Shown piece by piece: positions 18,378 to 28,090 of a stretch of 58,289 bases of DNA (its first letter is position 1; the number at the start of each line of letters is the position of its first letter). A model generated the notes under the pieces. That model did not search any database. It was not told where the DNA came from and worked only from the letters and a program-made list of their open reading frames with translations. Source of the DNA: DTLC01 sp964555645 (GTDB taxonomy: Bacteria; Verrucomicrobiota; Verrucomicrobiia; Limisphaerales; DTLC01); assembly GCA_964555645.1 (NCBI GenBank), contig CAZKTA010000020.1, positions 1 to 58,289 on the forward strand. Direction: 5' to 3'. A program made the translations under genes and the position numbers.

Positions 18378-18902
18378 CTAACCGCGGTACACAATAAGCA
18401 CCCCAAAATCCGTCAGCAGCTTTTGCGAGCCGATGTCAAGATACGTGTAGTTGAGTGTGTTGATGCTGATGATGTTTTCTTCGCCCACCTTCGCGAGGAA
18501 ATCGGTGACAGTCTCGTCGAACCTGTCGCGGCCGACCTCGACGCAGTCGATTCGTCTGATGGTTTTGACGCGGACCCGTTTTTCGGTCTCCTTGGCTGCG
18601 AATTCGAGCGGTTTGAGAGGTTTACTGATCAGGCTTTCGGCCGGCTTTTCGTGGATCGGCACATGAAAATGTTTCTCCTCCTTAGCCGCTGCGGAAGATG
18701 CAATTGGGTTTATAACGTGAGCTTCATGCCCATGATGATGTGCCGGAGGCGGCGGCGCACCACTTACCCGTACGCCGGGCGCAACCGGGCTGGGGACAAC
18801 AAGTTGCTCGTTGCAGGTGGGGCAATTCAATTCGGTGCCGGCAGCTTCGCTGTCAACCTCAAGCTCCTGACCACAATTTGGGCAATTGAACAGTATATCC
18901 AT
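18378..18902 (-). CDS. Zinc-ribbon protein of unknown function
   Basis: The first 35 residues form a zinc ribbon with two Cys pairs (CPNCG and CPTC). A His- and Pro-rich linker follows (PPPPAHHHGHEAH). A conserved C-terminal domain of about 70 residues starts with VRVKTIRRIDCVEVGRDRFDE and ends with YLDIGSQKLLTDFGVLIVYRG. I recognise this C-terminal pattern as common in Verrucomicrobiota but without a function. No signal peptide is present, so it is likely cytoplasmic. It lies 115 bp from the start of the BamD-like gene's upstream region on the same strand. Confidence 0.8.
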   Translation of the reverse strand: MDILFNCPNCGQELEVDSEAAGTELNCPTCNEQLVVPSPVAPGVRVSGAPPPPAHHHGHEAHVINPIASSAAAKEEKHFHVPIHEKPAESLISKPLKPLEFAAKETEKRVRVKTIRRIDCVEVGRDRFDETVTDFLAKVGEENIISINTLNYTYLDIGSQKLLTDFGVLIVYRG

Positions 18903-19055
18903 ACGCAGGCCTTTTGCTTAACCGGATTTCGGTGCAACCATAACCTTGCGCACCGGCTTTTTCCAGCGGAAATTTTTGTGCGGCAATCCTGATCGGCAGA
19001 CGTGAAGCCCGATTTTGGACACGACATGGTGACGGCCTGATACTAGCCAGTTCTG

Positions 19056-19454
19056 CTACCTGAAAGCTGGTTCGAGCTGCCTGATCCTCGGGTAAACAGG
19101 CGAATTTGTTCCGGTGCGGTTCTTGACGGTTTCAAACACACGCTTTGCCTCGGCGGGGTTCACCCAGGCGACCCTCTCGCAGTAATCGAGCTCTAGACAT
19201 GCACGGCGCGGGTCATGCACGCGGCTGCCGTAAACACTGAGCCAGTTGCTCATTGCAACCGGCCCGGCTTTGACAGCCTGTTGCCACGACGCCTCAAGTT
19301 GGGGCGGCATCCCGGTTAGAACGGTCTGGCTTTGTGTGTTGGTTTGTTGTTCATGTTGGACAATCTCTTTGACGTGCTTTTCGATGTGCCGGTACAGCTT
19401 GTAGCCGGCAAACACAAGCAACGCAAAAAACAGCATTGTGGTAAACCGGTTCAC
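19056..19454 (-). CDS. Small membrane-anchored protein of unknown function
   Basis: The 132-residue protein has one N-terminal membrane helix (MLFFALLVFAGYKLYRHI), a charged helical stalk (EKHVKEIVQHEQQ), and a soluble C-terminal part (WLSVYGSRVHDPRRACLELDYCERVAWVNPAEAKRVFE). The two Cys residues in ACLELDYC could pair. The GTG start overlaps the murA stop (GTGA), so translation is coupled to murA. I do not recognise the family. Coupling to murA hints at cell-envelope work, but that is inference. Confidence 0.75.
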   Translation of the reverse strand: MNRFTTMLFFALLVFAGYKLYRHIEKHVKEIVQHEQQTNTQSQTVLTGMPPQLEASWQQAVKAGPVAMSNWLSVYGSRVHDPRRACLELDYCERVAWVNPAEAKRVFETVKNRTGTNSPVYPRIRQLEPAFR

Positions 19455-20713
19455 GAGTCGTCCACACGTTGAATGCGTGCGCCCAACCGACGCAATTTGC
19501 CGTCAATGTTCTCGTAACCGCGGTCAATATGATAGATGCGATTTACCCGGGTTGTGCCTTTTGCTGCCAGACCCGCAATTACAAGTGCGGCTGAAGCACG
19601 CAGGTCACTGGCCATAACAGGAGCGCCACTGAGCGGTCTGCCCCCTTTGACAATTGCGCTCGGGCCTTCAATTTCGATGTCTGCTCCGAACCGGGCAAGC
19701 TCGCTCACATGCATGAATCGCGACTCGAAGATTCGTTCGGTAATGATGCTGATCCCAGGCGCAAGCGTCAGCAACGCCATCATCTGCGCCTGAGCGTCAG
19801 TAGGGAACCCTGCATAAGGTAACGTCGTTACGTCAACTGCCTTGAGCTGGCCGCCCGGTTTAACGGTTAGCACAGTGCCCTTGCGTTCAACTCTGACACC
19901 GGCCTCGTTAAGCTTGTCCAACACAGCATGCATGTGATCCGGACGCGCCCCGGTAATGGCGACCTCGCCGTTTGTTGCAGCAGCGGCGATGGCATACGTG
20001 GCCGCTTCGATCCTGTCCGGAATGATCTCGTAGTCGACCCCATGCAGTTGTTTCACACCAACGATTGTGATTGTCGGGCTGCCTGCGCCGGTGATTTTTG
20101 CACCCATTGCGTTCAGGAAGTTTGCCAGGTCAACTATCTCGGGCTCACACGCTGCGCTTTCGATCACAGTTACACCCTCGGCAAGTGTTGCTGCCATCAT
20201 GACGTTTGCCGTGCCGAGCACGGTCGAGCCAGCGCGCCCGCCGAGGAACATCTCGGCGCCAACGAGTTTCCGTGCATTGGCCCTTACGTAACCGCCTTCG
20301 ATTTTGACTTTTGCGCCCAGCGCCTCGAATCCCTTGAGATGCAGATTGATCGGGCGCGCACCGATTACACAGCCCCCTGGAAGCGACACCAATGCGCGGC
20401 GCAACCTGCCAAGCAGCGGCCCCATCACGCAGATCGAGCCGCGCATCTGACGCACAAGGTCATAATCGCACACTGGATTGATCTTGCGTGCGCGGATGGA
20501 CACAAAATCAGCCTGGAAATTCACCTCCGCCCCGAGCGAGGACAATATCCGGCACATGAACCGCACATCGCTCACATTCGGCACGCGCCGCACCGTGCAT
20601 GGTTCGTCGGTAAGCAACGCCGCTGCCATGATCGGCAACGCAGCGTTTTTCGCGCCGCTGATCTGCACTTCACCATGCAATGGTACACCGCCTTTTATGA
20701 TAAAACTTTGCAT
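19451..20713 (-). CDS. murA: UDP-N-acetylglucosamine 1-carboxyvinyltransferase MurA
   Basis: MurA adds enolpyruvate from phosphoenolpyruvate to UDP-GlcNAc, the first committed step of peptidoglycan synthesis, in the cytoplasm. The active-site Cys is at residue 115 in LPGGCVIGARP, so the enzyme should be of the fosfomycin-sensitive type. The N-terminal GGVPLHGEVQISGAKNAALP and the C-terminal RIYHIDRGYENIDGKLRRLGA are family blocks. The 420 residues have the usual length. A small membrane-protein gene overlaps its stop, and prmC lies 93 bp upstream on the same strand. Confidence 0.97.
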   Translation of the reverse strand: MQSFIIKGGVPLHGEVQISGAKNAALPIMAAALLTDEPCTVRRVPNVSDVRFMCRILSSLGAEVNFQADFVSIRARKINPVCDYDLVRQMRGSICVMGPLLGRLRRALVSLPGGCVIGARPINLHLKGFEALGAKVKIEGGYVRANARKLVGAEMFLGGRAGSTVLGTANVMMAATLAEGVTVIESAACEPEIVDLANFLNAMGAKITGAGSPTITIVGVKQLHGVDYEIIPDRIEAATYAIAAAATNGEVAITGARPDHMHAVLDKLNEAGVRVERKGTVLTVKPGGQLKAVDVTTLPYAGFPTDAQAQMMALLTLAPGISIITERIFESRFMHVSELARFGADIEIEGPSAIVKGGRPLSGAPVMASDLRASAALVIAGLAAKGTTRVNRIYHIDRGYENIDGKLRRLGARIQRVDDS

Positions 20714-20806
20714 ACGCCGTTAACTTAACCGCCTGCAATGCCGGAAGGTGTGCTTCCGATAAAACCAATTCCGGCCTGACGCACTGCCACAGGACCGTTG
20801 CGCCGC

Positions 20807-21661
20807 CTAAACCCGCCGCACGGTCAGAATTCTGGCGTGTTGATTATAGTCCCGGTCAACACTTACAACAACCCAGTTGTGGCGCTGAAAAAGCTCGCAG
20901 ACGGCCTGTTCCTGGTCGTCCCCGAACTCGAGCATGAGTTGGCCGTCGGCTTTCAGCAGTGCACGGGCCTCGGCAGCAAATCTGCGGAAGTAATCAAGCC
21001 CATCCGGGCCGCCGTCCAGTGCCTGACGCGGTTCGTAATCGCGCACTTCAGGCTGCAACTGGCCAATTTGAGCGCTCGGAATGTATGGTGGATTGCTAAC
21101 TACTAGATCAAACAACAATCCTGCCGGCAAACCACCGAGATCATCGCCGTGCAAAAATCTGATGCGATCAAGTACACCGTGCCGTTCCGCATTTTGCCGG
21201 GCCACCGCAAGTGCATCTTCGGATGAATCAATTGCCCACACAAATGCGTGCCGGCAATGCACCGCCAGCGCAATTGCTATGCAACCGCTGCCGGTACCAA
21301 AATCAAGTGCGGTAACCTGCTCAACCGCACGGCTCAACAGAAATTCCCAACTTTTCTGTGCCAGCAGTTCGGTTTCCGGCCGCGGCACGAGCACATGCCG
21401 ATTCACCAGCAGCTCAAGCCCACAAAAATTCGTGCTGCCAATTATGTACTGCAAAGGTTCATGTTGGCCGCGCCGTTTGACAAAATCGCGTAGGGTGGCC
21501 AGCTCCGCTTCGCTAAGGTTGCGGTCGAAATTCAGGTATAGGTTCATTCGGGGCATCTTCAGCACATGTGCAAGCAACAGCTCGGCTTGCAACCGTGGTG
21601 ATTCGATGCCCTTTTTTGTGAGGAACTCGGCACTTTTTTGAATAGCCTCGAGCACGGTCAC
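20807..21661 (-). CDS. prmC: Release-factor glutamine methyltransferase PrmC (HemK)
   Basis: The enzyme methylates the Gln of the GGQ motif in peptide-chain release factors, using S-adenosylmethionine. The SAM-binding block (VTALDFGTGSGCIAIALA) and the catalytic SNPPYIP motif are present. The N-terminal helical domain begins with VTVLEAIQKSAEFLTKKGIESPRLQAELLL as consecutive short blocks typical of PrmC. I favour GTG 21661 because the family starts at (M)TVLEAI; TTG 21694 would add 11 residues. prfA is not adjacent here, although it is often next to prmC. Confidence 0.94.
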   Translation of the reverse strand: MTVLEAIQKSAEFLTKKGIESPRLQAELLLAHVLKMPRMNLYLNFDRNLSEAELATLRDFVKRRGQHEPLQYIIGSTNFCGLELLVNRHVLVPRPETELLAQKSWEFLLSRAVEQVTALDFGTGSGCIAIALAVHCRHAFVWAIDSSEDALAVARQNAERHGVLDRIRFLHGDDLGGLPAGLLFDLVVSNPPYIPSAQIGQLQPEVRDYEPRQALDGGPDGLDYFRRFAAEARALLKADGQLMLEFGDDQEQAVCELFQRHNWVVVSVDRDYNQHARILTVRRV

Positions 21662-21823
21662 GCCCGCAATTTTAAGCGGCTGTGCCAAGGCCAAAAAAGA
21701 TAAAAACCAAAAATTTCAGTCAGCCGCGCACCCTAGCGCGCCAATGTGCAGGCCTTTAATTTGGAGTGTTTGCGGTTTCTCGCACGACAACCAGCGTGCC
21801 AAGCCGGCTGGCAAATTGGCGGC

Positions 21824-23206
21824 TCAAGTTTTTTCTTCGATCAACTCGCGCCTGGCACCGCCCAGGAGTTGTTCGACAAAGCTTGTCGAGTAAACCCCAC
21901 GCCGGAAGTTCGGGTCCTGCAAGATCGCTTGTTGGAACGAGACGGTAGTTTTCACACCGGTAATAATGTATTCGCTCAACGCACGGCTCATTCTGTCCAT
22001 CGCTTCGCGTCTGTCCTTGCCGAAGGTAATCAACTTGGAGATCAACGAGTCGTAGTACTCGGGAATCACGTACCCGGCGTAAGCATGCGTGTCAACCCGG
22101 ACCCCGCGCCCGCCGGGTTGATAATACATGTCAATTCGGCCCGGGCTGGGCCGAAATCCATCAAACGGGTCTTCGGCATTAATCCGGCACTCGATGGCGT
22201 GGCCTTGAATTTTTACGTCACTCTGCGAAATACGCAGTGGCTCACCCATTGCAATTAAAATCTGTGCTTTGACAAGGTCAATACCGGTAACCTCTTCTGT
22301 GATGGGATGCTCGACCTGGATGCGTTTGTTTACTTCGAGGAAATAGAAGTTGCCTAGCCCATCAACAATGAACTCGACTGTTCCAGCCCCAGTATAATGC
22401 GCCGTCTCAGCAATCCGAATAGCAGCACGCCCCATCTTGTCCCTGAGCTTCTTATGCCTGAACTCGAGCAACGGGGACGGTGTTTCTTCGAGCACCTTTT
22501 GGTTGCGCCGCTGGATCGAACAATCGCGTTCGCCCAAATGCACCACATGGCCTTTTTGGTCGGCCAAAATCTGGAACTCGATGTGGTGACAATTCTCGAT
22601 GTATTTTTCGATGTAAACAGATGAGTTACCGAATGCCCTTTCAGCCTCAGTTCGCGCAGTGCGGTACTCTCTGACAAGTGAAATGTCGTTGTGGGCAGTC
22701 CGCATACCACGACCACCACCGCCTGCAACAGCCTTGATCATCACCGGGTAACCGAGCCGTTTCGCTACTGCCAACGCTTCCTGTTCGTTTTCAACCACAT
22801 CGTCTGAGCCAGGCGGAACCGGTACACCAGCCTTTTTGGCCAATGCACGGCTCACAGCTTTGTCAGCCAATGCATTCATCGCTCGTGAGCTAGGCCCAAT
22901 AAACCGAATGTTACAACTCTCGCATACATCGGCAAAATGCGCGTTCTCAGCCAAAAAGCCGTACCCGGGATGGATTGCATCTACGTCAGCTATCTCGGCT
23001 GCACTAATAATGCGGTCTATACGCAAATAACTTTCGGTGGCCGGGCCTTTGCCGATGCATATTGCTTCGTCAGCCAATTGCACATGCATCGAGTTCACAT
23101 CCGCCTCGGAATACACAGCCACCGTCCGGATGTTCAATTCTTTGCAGGCCCGAATGATCCGCACCGCAATCTCGCCCCGATTGGCTACAAGAATTTTTTC
23201 AAACAT
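21824..23206 (-). CDS. accC: Biotin carboxylase subunit of acetyl-CoA carboxylase, AccC
   Basis: AccC carboxylates the biotin on AccB with ATP and bicarbonate, the first half-reaction of malonyl-CoA formation. The N-terminal KILVANRGEIAVRIIRACKE, the ATP-grasp glycine loop (AVAGGGGRGMR), the HIEFQILAD and ERDCSIQRRNQKVLEE blocks, and MNKRIQVEHP-like (EVNKRIQVEHPITE) catalytic region are all present. Here the common 'MNTRLQVEHP' reads VNKRIQVEHP, with the Arg and Glu kept. The 460 residues are of normal length. accB lies 62 bp upstream on the same strand, the usual accBC pair. Confidence 0.96.
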   Translation of the reverse strand: MFEKILVANRGEIAVRIIRACKELNIRTVAVYSEADVNSMHVQLADEAICIGKGPATESYLRIDRIISAAEIADVDAIHPGYGFLAENAHFADVCESCNIRFIGPSSRAMNALADKAVSRALAKKAGVPVPPGSDDVVENEQEALAVAKRLGYPVMIKAVAGGGGRGMRTAHNDISLVREYRTARTEAERAFGNSSVYIEKYIENCHHIEFQILADQKGHVVHLGERDCSIQRRNQKVLEETPSPLLEFRHKKLRDKMGRAAIRIAETAHYTGAGTVEFIVDGLGNFYFLEVNKRIQVEHPITEEVTGIDLVKAQILIAMGEPLRISQSDVKIQGHAIECRINAEDPFDGFRPSPGRIDMYYQPGGRGVRVDTHAYAGYVIPEYYDSLISKLITFGKDRREAMDRMSRALSEYIITGVKTTVSFQQAILQDPNFRRGVYSTSFVEQLLGGARRELIEEKT

Positions 23207-23268
23207 GGGCCTTGGGCACTACCCTGAACACGTTTTGCTTGTGCTGCTCCACAGCCGGTCAATTACGC

Positions 23269-23745
23269 CTATAGTGGTCGGAGCTTGAACAGCGGCTGAC
23301 CGAACTCGACAGGTTTGCCGTTGTCAACAAGCACCTGTGTTATGACACCCTTGGCTTCGGCCTTAATCTCGTTCATGACCTTCATCGCTTCAATGACACA
23401 TACAACCGTGTCCGGGTTCACCTCGCTGCCTATCTCGACGTACGGGGCAGACTCAGGCGAGGGCGCTCGATAAAATGTGCCGATCATAGGTGATTTAATC
23501 TCCAGCTCGACTGGTCCAGCCTGGGCAGCCGGTGCTGCTGCTGGAGCAAGCGCCTGGGTAGCTGCAGTAGCTACAGGCCGTCCGGGTACCACGACTGGAC
23601 CCGGTTGCTCTTCCGCAACAACCGGATACGGTGTCTCCGGCAACCGTTTAAGCCGGATTTTGAAATCCTGACGTTCAAGCTCGAATTCGGCGATCGCATT
23701 TCGCCGCATCAAGTCTATGATTGCCTTAATATCCTTCAGATCCAC
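23269..23745 (-). CDS. accB: Biotin carboxyl carrier protein AccB
   Basis: AccB carries the biotin between AccC and the carboxyltransferase. The biotinylated Lys is K122 in EAMKVMNEI. The N-terminal part (DLKDIKAIIDLMRRNAIAEFELE) is the usual AccB start. An Ala/Pro-rich linker (about 50-80) precedes the lipoyl-like domain (KSPMIGTFYRAPSPES). A GTG start at 23745 fits the family N-terminus. It forms the accB-accC operon with the next gene. Confidence 0.95.
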   Translation of the reverse strand: MDLKDIKAIIDLMRRNAIAEFELERQDFKIRLKRLPETPYPVVAEEQPGPVVVPGRPVATAATQALAPAAAPAAQAGPVELEIKSPMIGTFYRAPSPESAPYVEIGSEVNPDTVVCVIEAMKVMNEIKAEAKGVITQVLVDNGKPVEFGQPLFKLRPL

Positions 23746-23938
23746 GGCTCGTTCACGTTAAAGTTGAACCTGAATTGACTTTGTTAGCCCGTTTAAAGGG
23801 CCGTTCGCTTCCCAAAAAAAGCGACTTTTGTTTCCCAGTACCCAATCATTTTCCGGGGGCCTCACTTACCACACCACGAGTTGCTTTGTCAAGGCCCAAG
23901 AGCTCAGCAGCCCCGAAAGCGTTCGAGGCCTCATTTTT

Positions 23939-24391
23939 TCACGAAACCGCCTTTTTGCGTGTAACTGTAACGTTAACTGCGGCTTCCAGCGCCAAAATGT
24001 ATGACATCGGGCCGAATCCAGAAATTTGGCCAATGCACACCGGCGCAATCACTGACTCGCGTCGGAAAGATTCACGTGCGTAAATGTTGCTCAAGTGAAC
24101 CTCGATTGTCGGTACGGCTGCAGCCACAATCGCGTCACGTATTGCGATGCTTGTGTGTGTGTAAGCGGCTGCGTTTAGAATTATCACATCGTGCTGGCGT
24201 GTTGCCTGTTGAATCCAGTTCACCAAATCCGCTTCTGAGTTGGACTGCTTGAAGTCGAGCGTGGCGCCCAACTCGGTTGCCCTTTTACGCATTGCGGACT
24301 CGATCTGAGCCAGTGTCATTTTGCCATAGACGTCCGGCTCGCGTTGGCCAAGCAAATTCAAATTTGGGCCGTTTAAGACCAAAATCTTCAT
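23939..24391 (-). CDS. aroQ: Type II 3-dehydroquinate dehydratase AroQ
   Basis: AroQ dehydrates 3-dehydroquinate to 3-dehydroshikimate in the shikimate pathway. The family start MKILVLNGPNLNLLGQREP is intact. The catalytic Tyr in PDVYGKMT, the NAAAYTHTSIAIRDA block and the VHLSNIYARE block are also intact. ATG 24391 gives 150 residues, the normal length; the longer frame to 24478 overlaps the upstream gene and has no conservation. It starts 13 bp after the O-antigen ligase-like gene, so they may share a transcript. Confidence 0.96.
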   Translation of the reverse strand: MKILVLNGPNLNLLGQREPDVYGKMTLAQIESAMRKRATELGATLDFKQSNSEADLVNWIQQATRQHDVIILNAAAYTHTSIAIRDAIVAAAVPTIEVHLSNIYARESFRRESVIAPVCIGQISGFGPMSYILALEAAVNVTVTRKKAVS

Positions 24392-24404
24392 CGGCGCGCC
24401 AATG

Positions 24405-25751
24405 TTAGGCGCAAACTGGCTGTTTGTCGAACGTTTTTTGGTTGGCGCGGATAAGCCAACCAAGACTTGCGAATGCAAGCCAGCTCAGCGCAGGTATGTA
24501 AAGCCCGAACTCGACCAAGTTGTGAATACACCAGCCGAGTACACCCAGCCAGACAGCGAAAATCACCCAATCACCCGACAGGCCCTTTCTGGGATAACCC
24601 GCACGCAAGCCACCGACGATAAAAAGGGTGTAAAGCGCAAACCCCGGCAAACCCGAGTCGGAAGCCTGTTGAAGATAATCGTTGTGTACCATTCGAGCCA
24701 TTTCGGCCTCAGGCCGTTTCCGGGCTGCATACTGGATTTGAAAAGTGCCCGGGCCTGAGCCAAACAGCGGGTTATCAATAGTAGTGGCAACTGCTGCCTC
24801 CCAGTAGTTAAACCTGGCAACGACACTGGTGGCACCGCGTTTGAAGTATCCACTAAACCGAATGGCAAACGCGCTTAGCCCGATCACAAGAACACAGGCG
24901 AGTACTACAAGCTTCATCCACCGTGCAAACCGTAGATGCAGCAGGCCAACTAGGCACACCGCTAAGGCAACCAACCAACCGCCTTTTGAGCCGGTCCAAA
25001 CCAAGCATGCCAACGCCGCTACACCAAATACCAGCATCAAAAAGACGCGCGCGCCGGTTGTGAAGTACCGTTCCAAACTCCAGATAAACCCCGAAACCGC
25101 AGGCAAACACAGCACAATCGCACTTGCAAAAGTGTTCGGATAAAACAGCGTGCCAAAGACCCTATTGCTGGACATGCGTTTGAGCAGCTCGGGCGGGACA
25201 TCAGACAAATTCGGGTAAATGTACAACCAAAAATGCTTGCGTGTGCTCTCCAGTCCGCCGAAGTGCTGGTCAAGCCCCATCGCAAGCGCAAGTCCAAATC
25301 CGCATGCAACGCCTAAGTACAAAAGCATAGGATACCTGAGTTGCCCAAGCACGAGGTACCCCATGTAAAAGCAGGCTACGCACGCGGCAAAGTGCAGCAG
25401 TGTAATAAATGTCAGGTTGGCGTTAACTGTTTGTGTGGCCGCAATAAGCTGCCAGCAGAACCACAAGATAGGTAGCACGGCTATCCTGCGTAATCTGAGA
25501 TCGCATGGGCGCACGCAAGAAATACCTAAGCAAACAACCGCCAGCAACAGCCAGTAACCGATGCGAATAGGCCATGGCATCAGCACCCACTCCCAAAACT
25601 CGCTCGGCAAAAGCACGATCTTGTCCAAAATTATCGGGTTGCCGAACTTGAGCAGGGCAAACCCGAGCAACGCACCGTAAAACAGACAAAAAACGCGCAG
25701 TTTTCGGCTTGGGTATGGTTGTTGACCCGCAGCTTCAAGCACGTTTGTCAT
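24405..25751 (-). CDS. O-antigen ligase/polymerase-like membrane protein (Wzy_C family)
   Basis: The protein is a multi-spanning inner-membrane protein with about ten to twelve helices. The Wzy_C-type periplasmic loop holds SSNRVFGTLFYPNTFASAIVL, VWTGSKGGWLVAL and NPLFGSGPGTFQIQY, followed by ARMVHNDYLQQASDSGLPGF. This is the conserved pattern of O-antigen ligases and related polymerases, which join lipid-linked glycans to an acceptor. ATG 25751 overlaps the holB stop (ATGA). The substrate cannot be told; glycosylation-type ligases (PglL-like) share this fold. A polysaccharide gene patch lies 5 kb away. Confidence 0.85.
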   Translation of the reverse strand: MTNVLEAAGQQPYPSRKLRVFCLFYGALLGFALLKFGNPIILDKIVLLPSEFWEWVLMPWPIRIGYWLLLAVVCLGISCVRPCDLRLRRIAVLPILWFCWQLIAATQTVNANLTFITLLHFAACVACFYMGYLVLGQLRYPMLLYLGVACGFGLALAMGLDQHFGGLESTRKHFWLYIYPNLSDVPPELLKRMSSNRVFGTLFYPNTFASAIVLCLPAVSGFIWSLERYFTTGARVFLMLVFGVAALACLVWTGSKGGWLVALAVCLVGLLHLRFARWMKLVVLACVLVIGLSAFAIRFSGYFKRGATSVVARFNYWEAAVATTIDNPLFGSGPGTFQIQYAARKRPEAEMARMVHNDYLQQASDSGLPGFALYTLFIVGGLRAGYPRKGLSGDWVIFAVWLGVLGWCIHNLVEFGLYIPALSWLAFASLGWLIRANQKTFDKQPVCA

Positions 25752-26800
25752 TGGGCTGTTCGGGGTTTTCCAAGATGCAGTTTCAGGAAACTGATTTCCA
25801 GGGCGAGTGTCTCCTGTACATTCGTGTTGAACAACCATTGCAATTGCTCGAGCGTGTGCAGGTTTTCGAGAGCCTGGCTGGGCGTAAGTCGCTCGGCAAT
25901 TCGGCCTGTGCCACATCGCTCCGGCAGACTTAACAAACGCGGGTCAACGGTAAGTGTCTGCAGCCATACATCGCGGAACCACACCTGCAAGTCGGCCACA
26001 AGCGCGGCGCGTTTTTGTCTATAGGCGGCCTCGACTGCAGCGTCGAGTTCTTTTTTCCACTTTTCTCTGAGTTCGGGTTCGAGCTCAGCGTACTCGTCGG
26101 CTCGAGCCAGGGGCGACAGTTCATTCAAGGTCGTTTCGGCCTCCGCCCGGAGTTTTGCGAGTTTGCCTGCCACAAAACCGATCAATTGATAGCGGTCGAG
26201 CAGGCTTTCCTGTGCAGCAGCGGCGCCTACACCAAACTCAGCCAGCCAGTCCACACGCGCGTCATTGGGCACACGTGCACCGGCGCCAAAACTGAGCCGA
26301 ATACACCTCGACGCAATCGTATCCAACACACGTTGCGGGTCCGTAGTGAGCAATAGAAGTACTGATTGCCCCGGGGGTTCTTCGAGCGTCTTAAGGAACG
26401 CATTTGCCGCCTGCACATTAAGACGGTCGGCCCCGACCACAATACCGATCTTGTACTGTGCTTGCGCAGGTTTGAGACTCAGCTCGCGCATCAACTCGCG
26501 AATTTGGTCAATGAGAATCACGCGGCTTTTCGATTCAGGTCTGAGCCAGTGCACATCCGGGTGTGATGCTTTATCAACCTTCACGCAGACCGCACATGCG
26601 TCGCAACAATCAACCGGCGCGTTTTTGTGCCTGGCGGGCTTCAAGCAGTTGAGGGTTTTTGCAAACGTGCGCGCGACTGCTTCCAACTCATCAATCTCAT
26701 GTCCGGTGAACATGTACGCATGGGCAACCCGCCTGCGTTCAAGCGACCGTTGCAGCAGCGTAACTGCCTGTTGTTGCGTTGGAAAATCCTTAAACGACAT
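25748..26800 (-). CDS. holB: DNA polymerase III delta-prime subunit (HolB)
   Basis: HolB is part of the clamp loader. The first domain is AAA+-like: FKDFPTQQQAVTLLQRSLERRRVAHAYMFTG, a four-Cys zinc module (CCDACAVC), VILIDQIRELMRELSLKP and ANAFLKTLEEPP. The Walker A loop is lost (FTGHEIDELEAVA), as is usual in delta-prime, which does not hydrolyse ATP. The C-terminal helical domain is divergent. At 350 residues the length is normal. The aminotransferase gene ends 6 bp upstream, and the ligase-like gene overlaps the stop, so these form a tight run. Confidence 0.9.
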   Translation of the reverse strand: MSFKDFPTQQQAVTLLQRSLERRRVAHAYMFTGHEIDELEAVARTFAKTLNCLKPARHKNAPVDCCDACAVCVKVDKASHPDVHWLRPESKSRVILIDQIRELMRELSLKPAQAQYKIGIVVGADRLNVQAANAFLKTLEEPPGQSVLLLLTTDPQRVLDTIASRCIRLSFGAGARVPNDARVDWLAEFGVGAAAAQESLLDRYQLIGFVAGKLAKLRAEAETTLNELSPLARADEYAELEPELREKWKKELDAAVEAAYRQKRAALVADLQVWFRDVWLQTLTVDPRLLSLPERCGTGRIAERLTPSQALENLHTLEQLQWLFNTNVQETLALEISFLKLHLGKPRTAQ

Positions 26801-26806
26801 CGGTAT

Positions 26807-28090
26807 TCAATCCATGACCTCGCGCAACACGCACCCAAGCCGCGCGATGCCGTCGCGGATGTGCCGCTCGCTTGCATTGCCGAAACTAATCCGCATCTCG
26901 TGATTTGGTTTCGGACGCGTCGGGTCGTCGCAGTAACAAAACTCACCCGGTACATACAAAACATCCCGGGCCAAAGCAGTCGTAAAAACTTTTGATTTAA
27001 CGCCGGTTTTGACTGCACGCGGCAATCTGGCCCAATAATAAAGCCCGCCGGCAGGTTCCCATACCTCAACCGAATTAGGGAAATGCTTCTGTATCGCACG
27101 CCGCATCAGGGCGGCCTTTTGCGCGTAACGGCGTTGGATCCGGGCGAGGTGTTCGTCGTACTCGCCTGAGACAATCGCCAGCGCAAGCAATTTCTGCAGC
27201 AAGCTTGACGTGCCGAAATCGTGACTTGCCTTGAGCCATAACACAGGTTGACATAGCGACTGCGGTAGAATACCGAAGCCGACCCTGACACCGCTTGCAA
27301 ACGGCTTGCTGTATGTGCCGGCGTAAATTACCCGATCCCAATGATCCTCCACCGCAAGGGCAGATTTGATGTCGCTACCCCTAAAACGCAGTTCGCGGTA
27401 AGCCGCGTCTTCAAGCAGGTAAATCGGATGCCCAGCGGCAGTTTCATACCGGCGCAGCACTTCAAGTGCGTGGACCTTCTTTTCGAAGCTTGTGGTTACA
27501 CCGGTAGGGTTTTGGTAGTAGGTCACAAGATAAATCAGCTTTAACCTGCGCAACAGCCCGTCGTGTTTGAGCTGTTCCAAAACACACCTCAAATGCTCGA
27601 CATCCAATCCGTCATGGTCTATGCGCACACCCCGACTGCACACACCGCGCGCCTGGAGTATGCCCAAAAAAACAAAATACGTCGGGTCTTCCACCAGCAC
27701 GATATCACCTGCGTCGCATAATGCCTCTACCACTAAATACAGCAACTGTTGTGAGCCGTTGGTGATGATTATGCGATCCGGTGAATGCGTCTTGTGCGGG
27801 CTAGACGAGCCGTCGAGCACGGAAAAATCCGCCGCAACCAACTGGCGCAGCACCGGGTCACCTTGAGTGGTGCCGTACTGCAGGGCTGTTTGACCATGAC
27901 TACGCGAGCGCAACAACTGATTCATTAACCGCCGACACGGCTCTACGGGCAATGTGTCCGTGTCGGTAAACCCAGCAGCCAATGAAATCAACTGGGGCCG
28001 CGTCAGCGCAAGCTCCATCAGCCACGAAATTGGGGGCGGCCCAGGGCGCCGCCCTAGCTCGGATAAAGCGGTGGTTTTCATTACAACCAT
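26807..28090 (-). CDS. PLP-dependent aminotransferase, class I/II (LysN/KAT type)
   Basis: The protein is a fold-type I aminotransferase. The Schiff-base Lys lies in YAGTYSKPFASGVRVGF. Other blocks are SLAAGFTDTDTLPVE, LQYGTTQGDPVLRQLV, IIITNGSQQLLYLV, VEDPTYFVFLGILQ and LVTYYQNPTGVT. The order matches the 2-aminoadipate/kynurenine-type group (LysN, MocR C-domain), which transaminates amino acids and 2-oxo acids. No N-terminal DNA-binding domain is present. Substrate is open. ATG at 28090 and 28081 are both possible starts. holB begins 6 bp after its stop. Confidence 0.9.
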   Translation of the reverse strand: MVVMKTTALSELGRRPGPPPISWLMELALTRPQLISLAAGFTDTDTLPVEPCRRLMNQLLRSRSHGQTALQYGTTQGDPVLRQLVAADFSVLDGSSSPHKTHSPDRIIITNGSQQLLYLVVEALCDAGDIVLVEDPTYFVFLGILQARGVCSRGVRIDHDGLDVEHLRCVLEQLKHDGLLRRLKLIYLVTYYQNPTGVTTSFEKKVHALEVLRRYETAAGHPIYLLEDAAYRELRFRGSDIKSALAVEDHWDRVIYAGTYSKPFASGVRVGFGILPQSLCQPVLWLKASHDFGTSSLLQKLLALAIVSGEYDEHLARIQRRYAQKAALMRRAIQKHFPNSVEVWEPAGGLYYWARLPRAVKTGVKSKVFTTALARDVLYVPGEFCYCDDPTRPKPNHEMRISFGNASERHIRDGIARLGCVLREVMD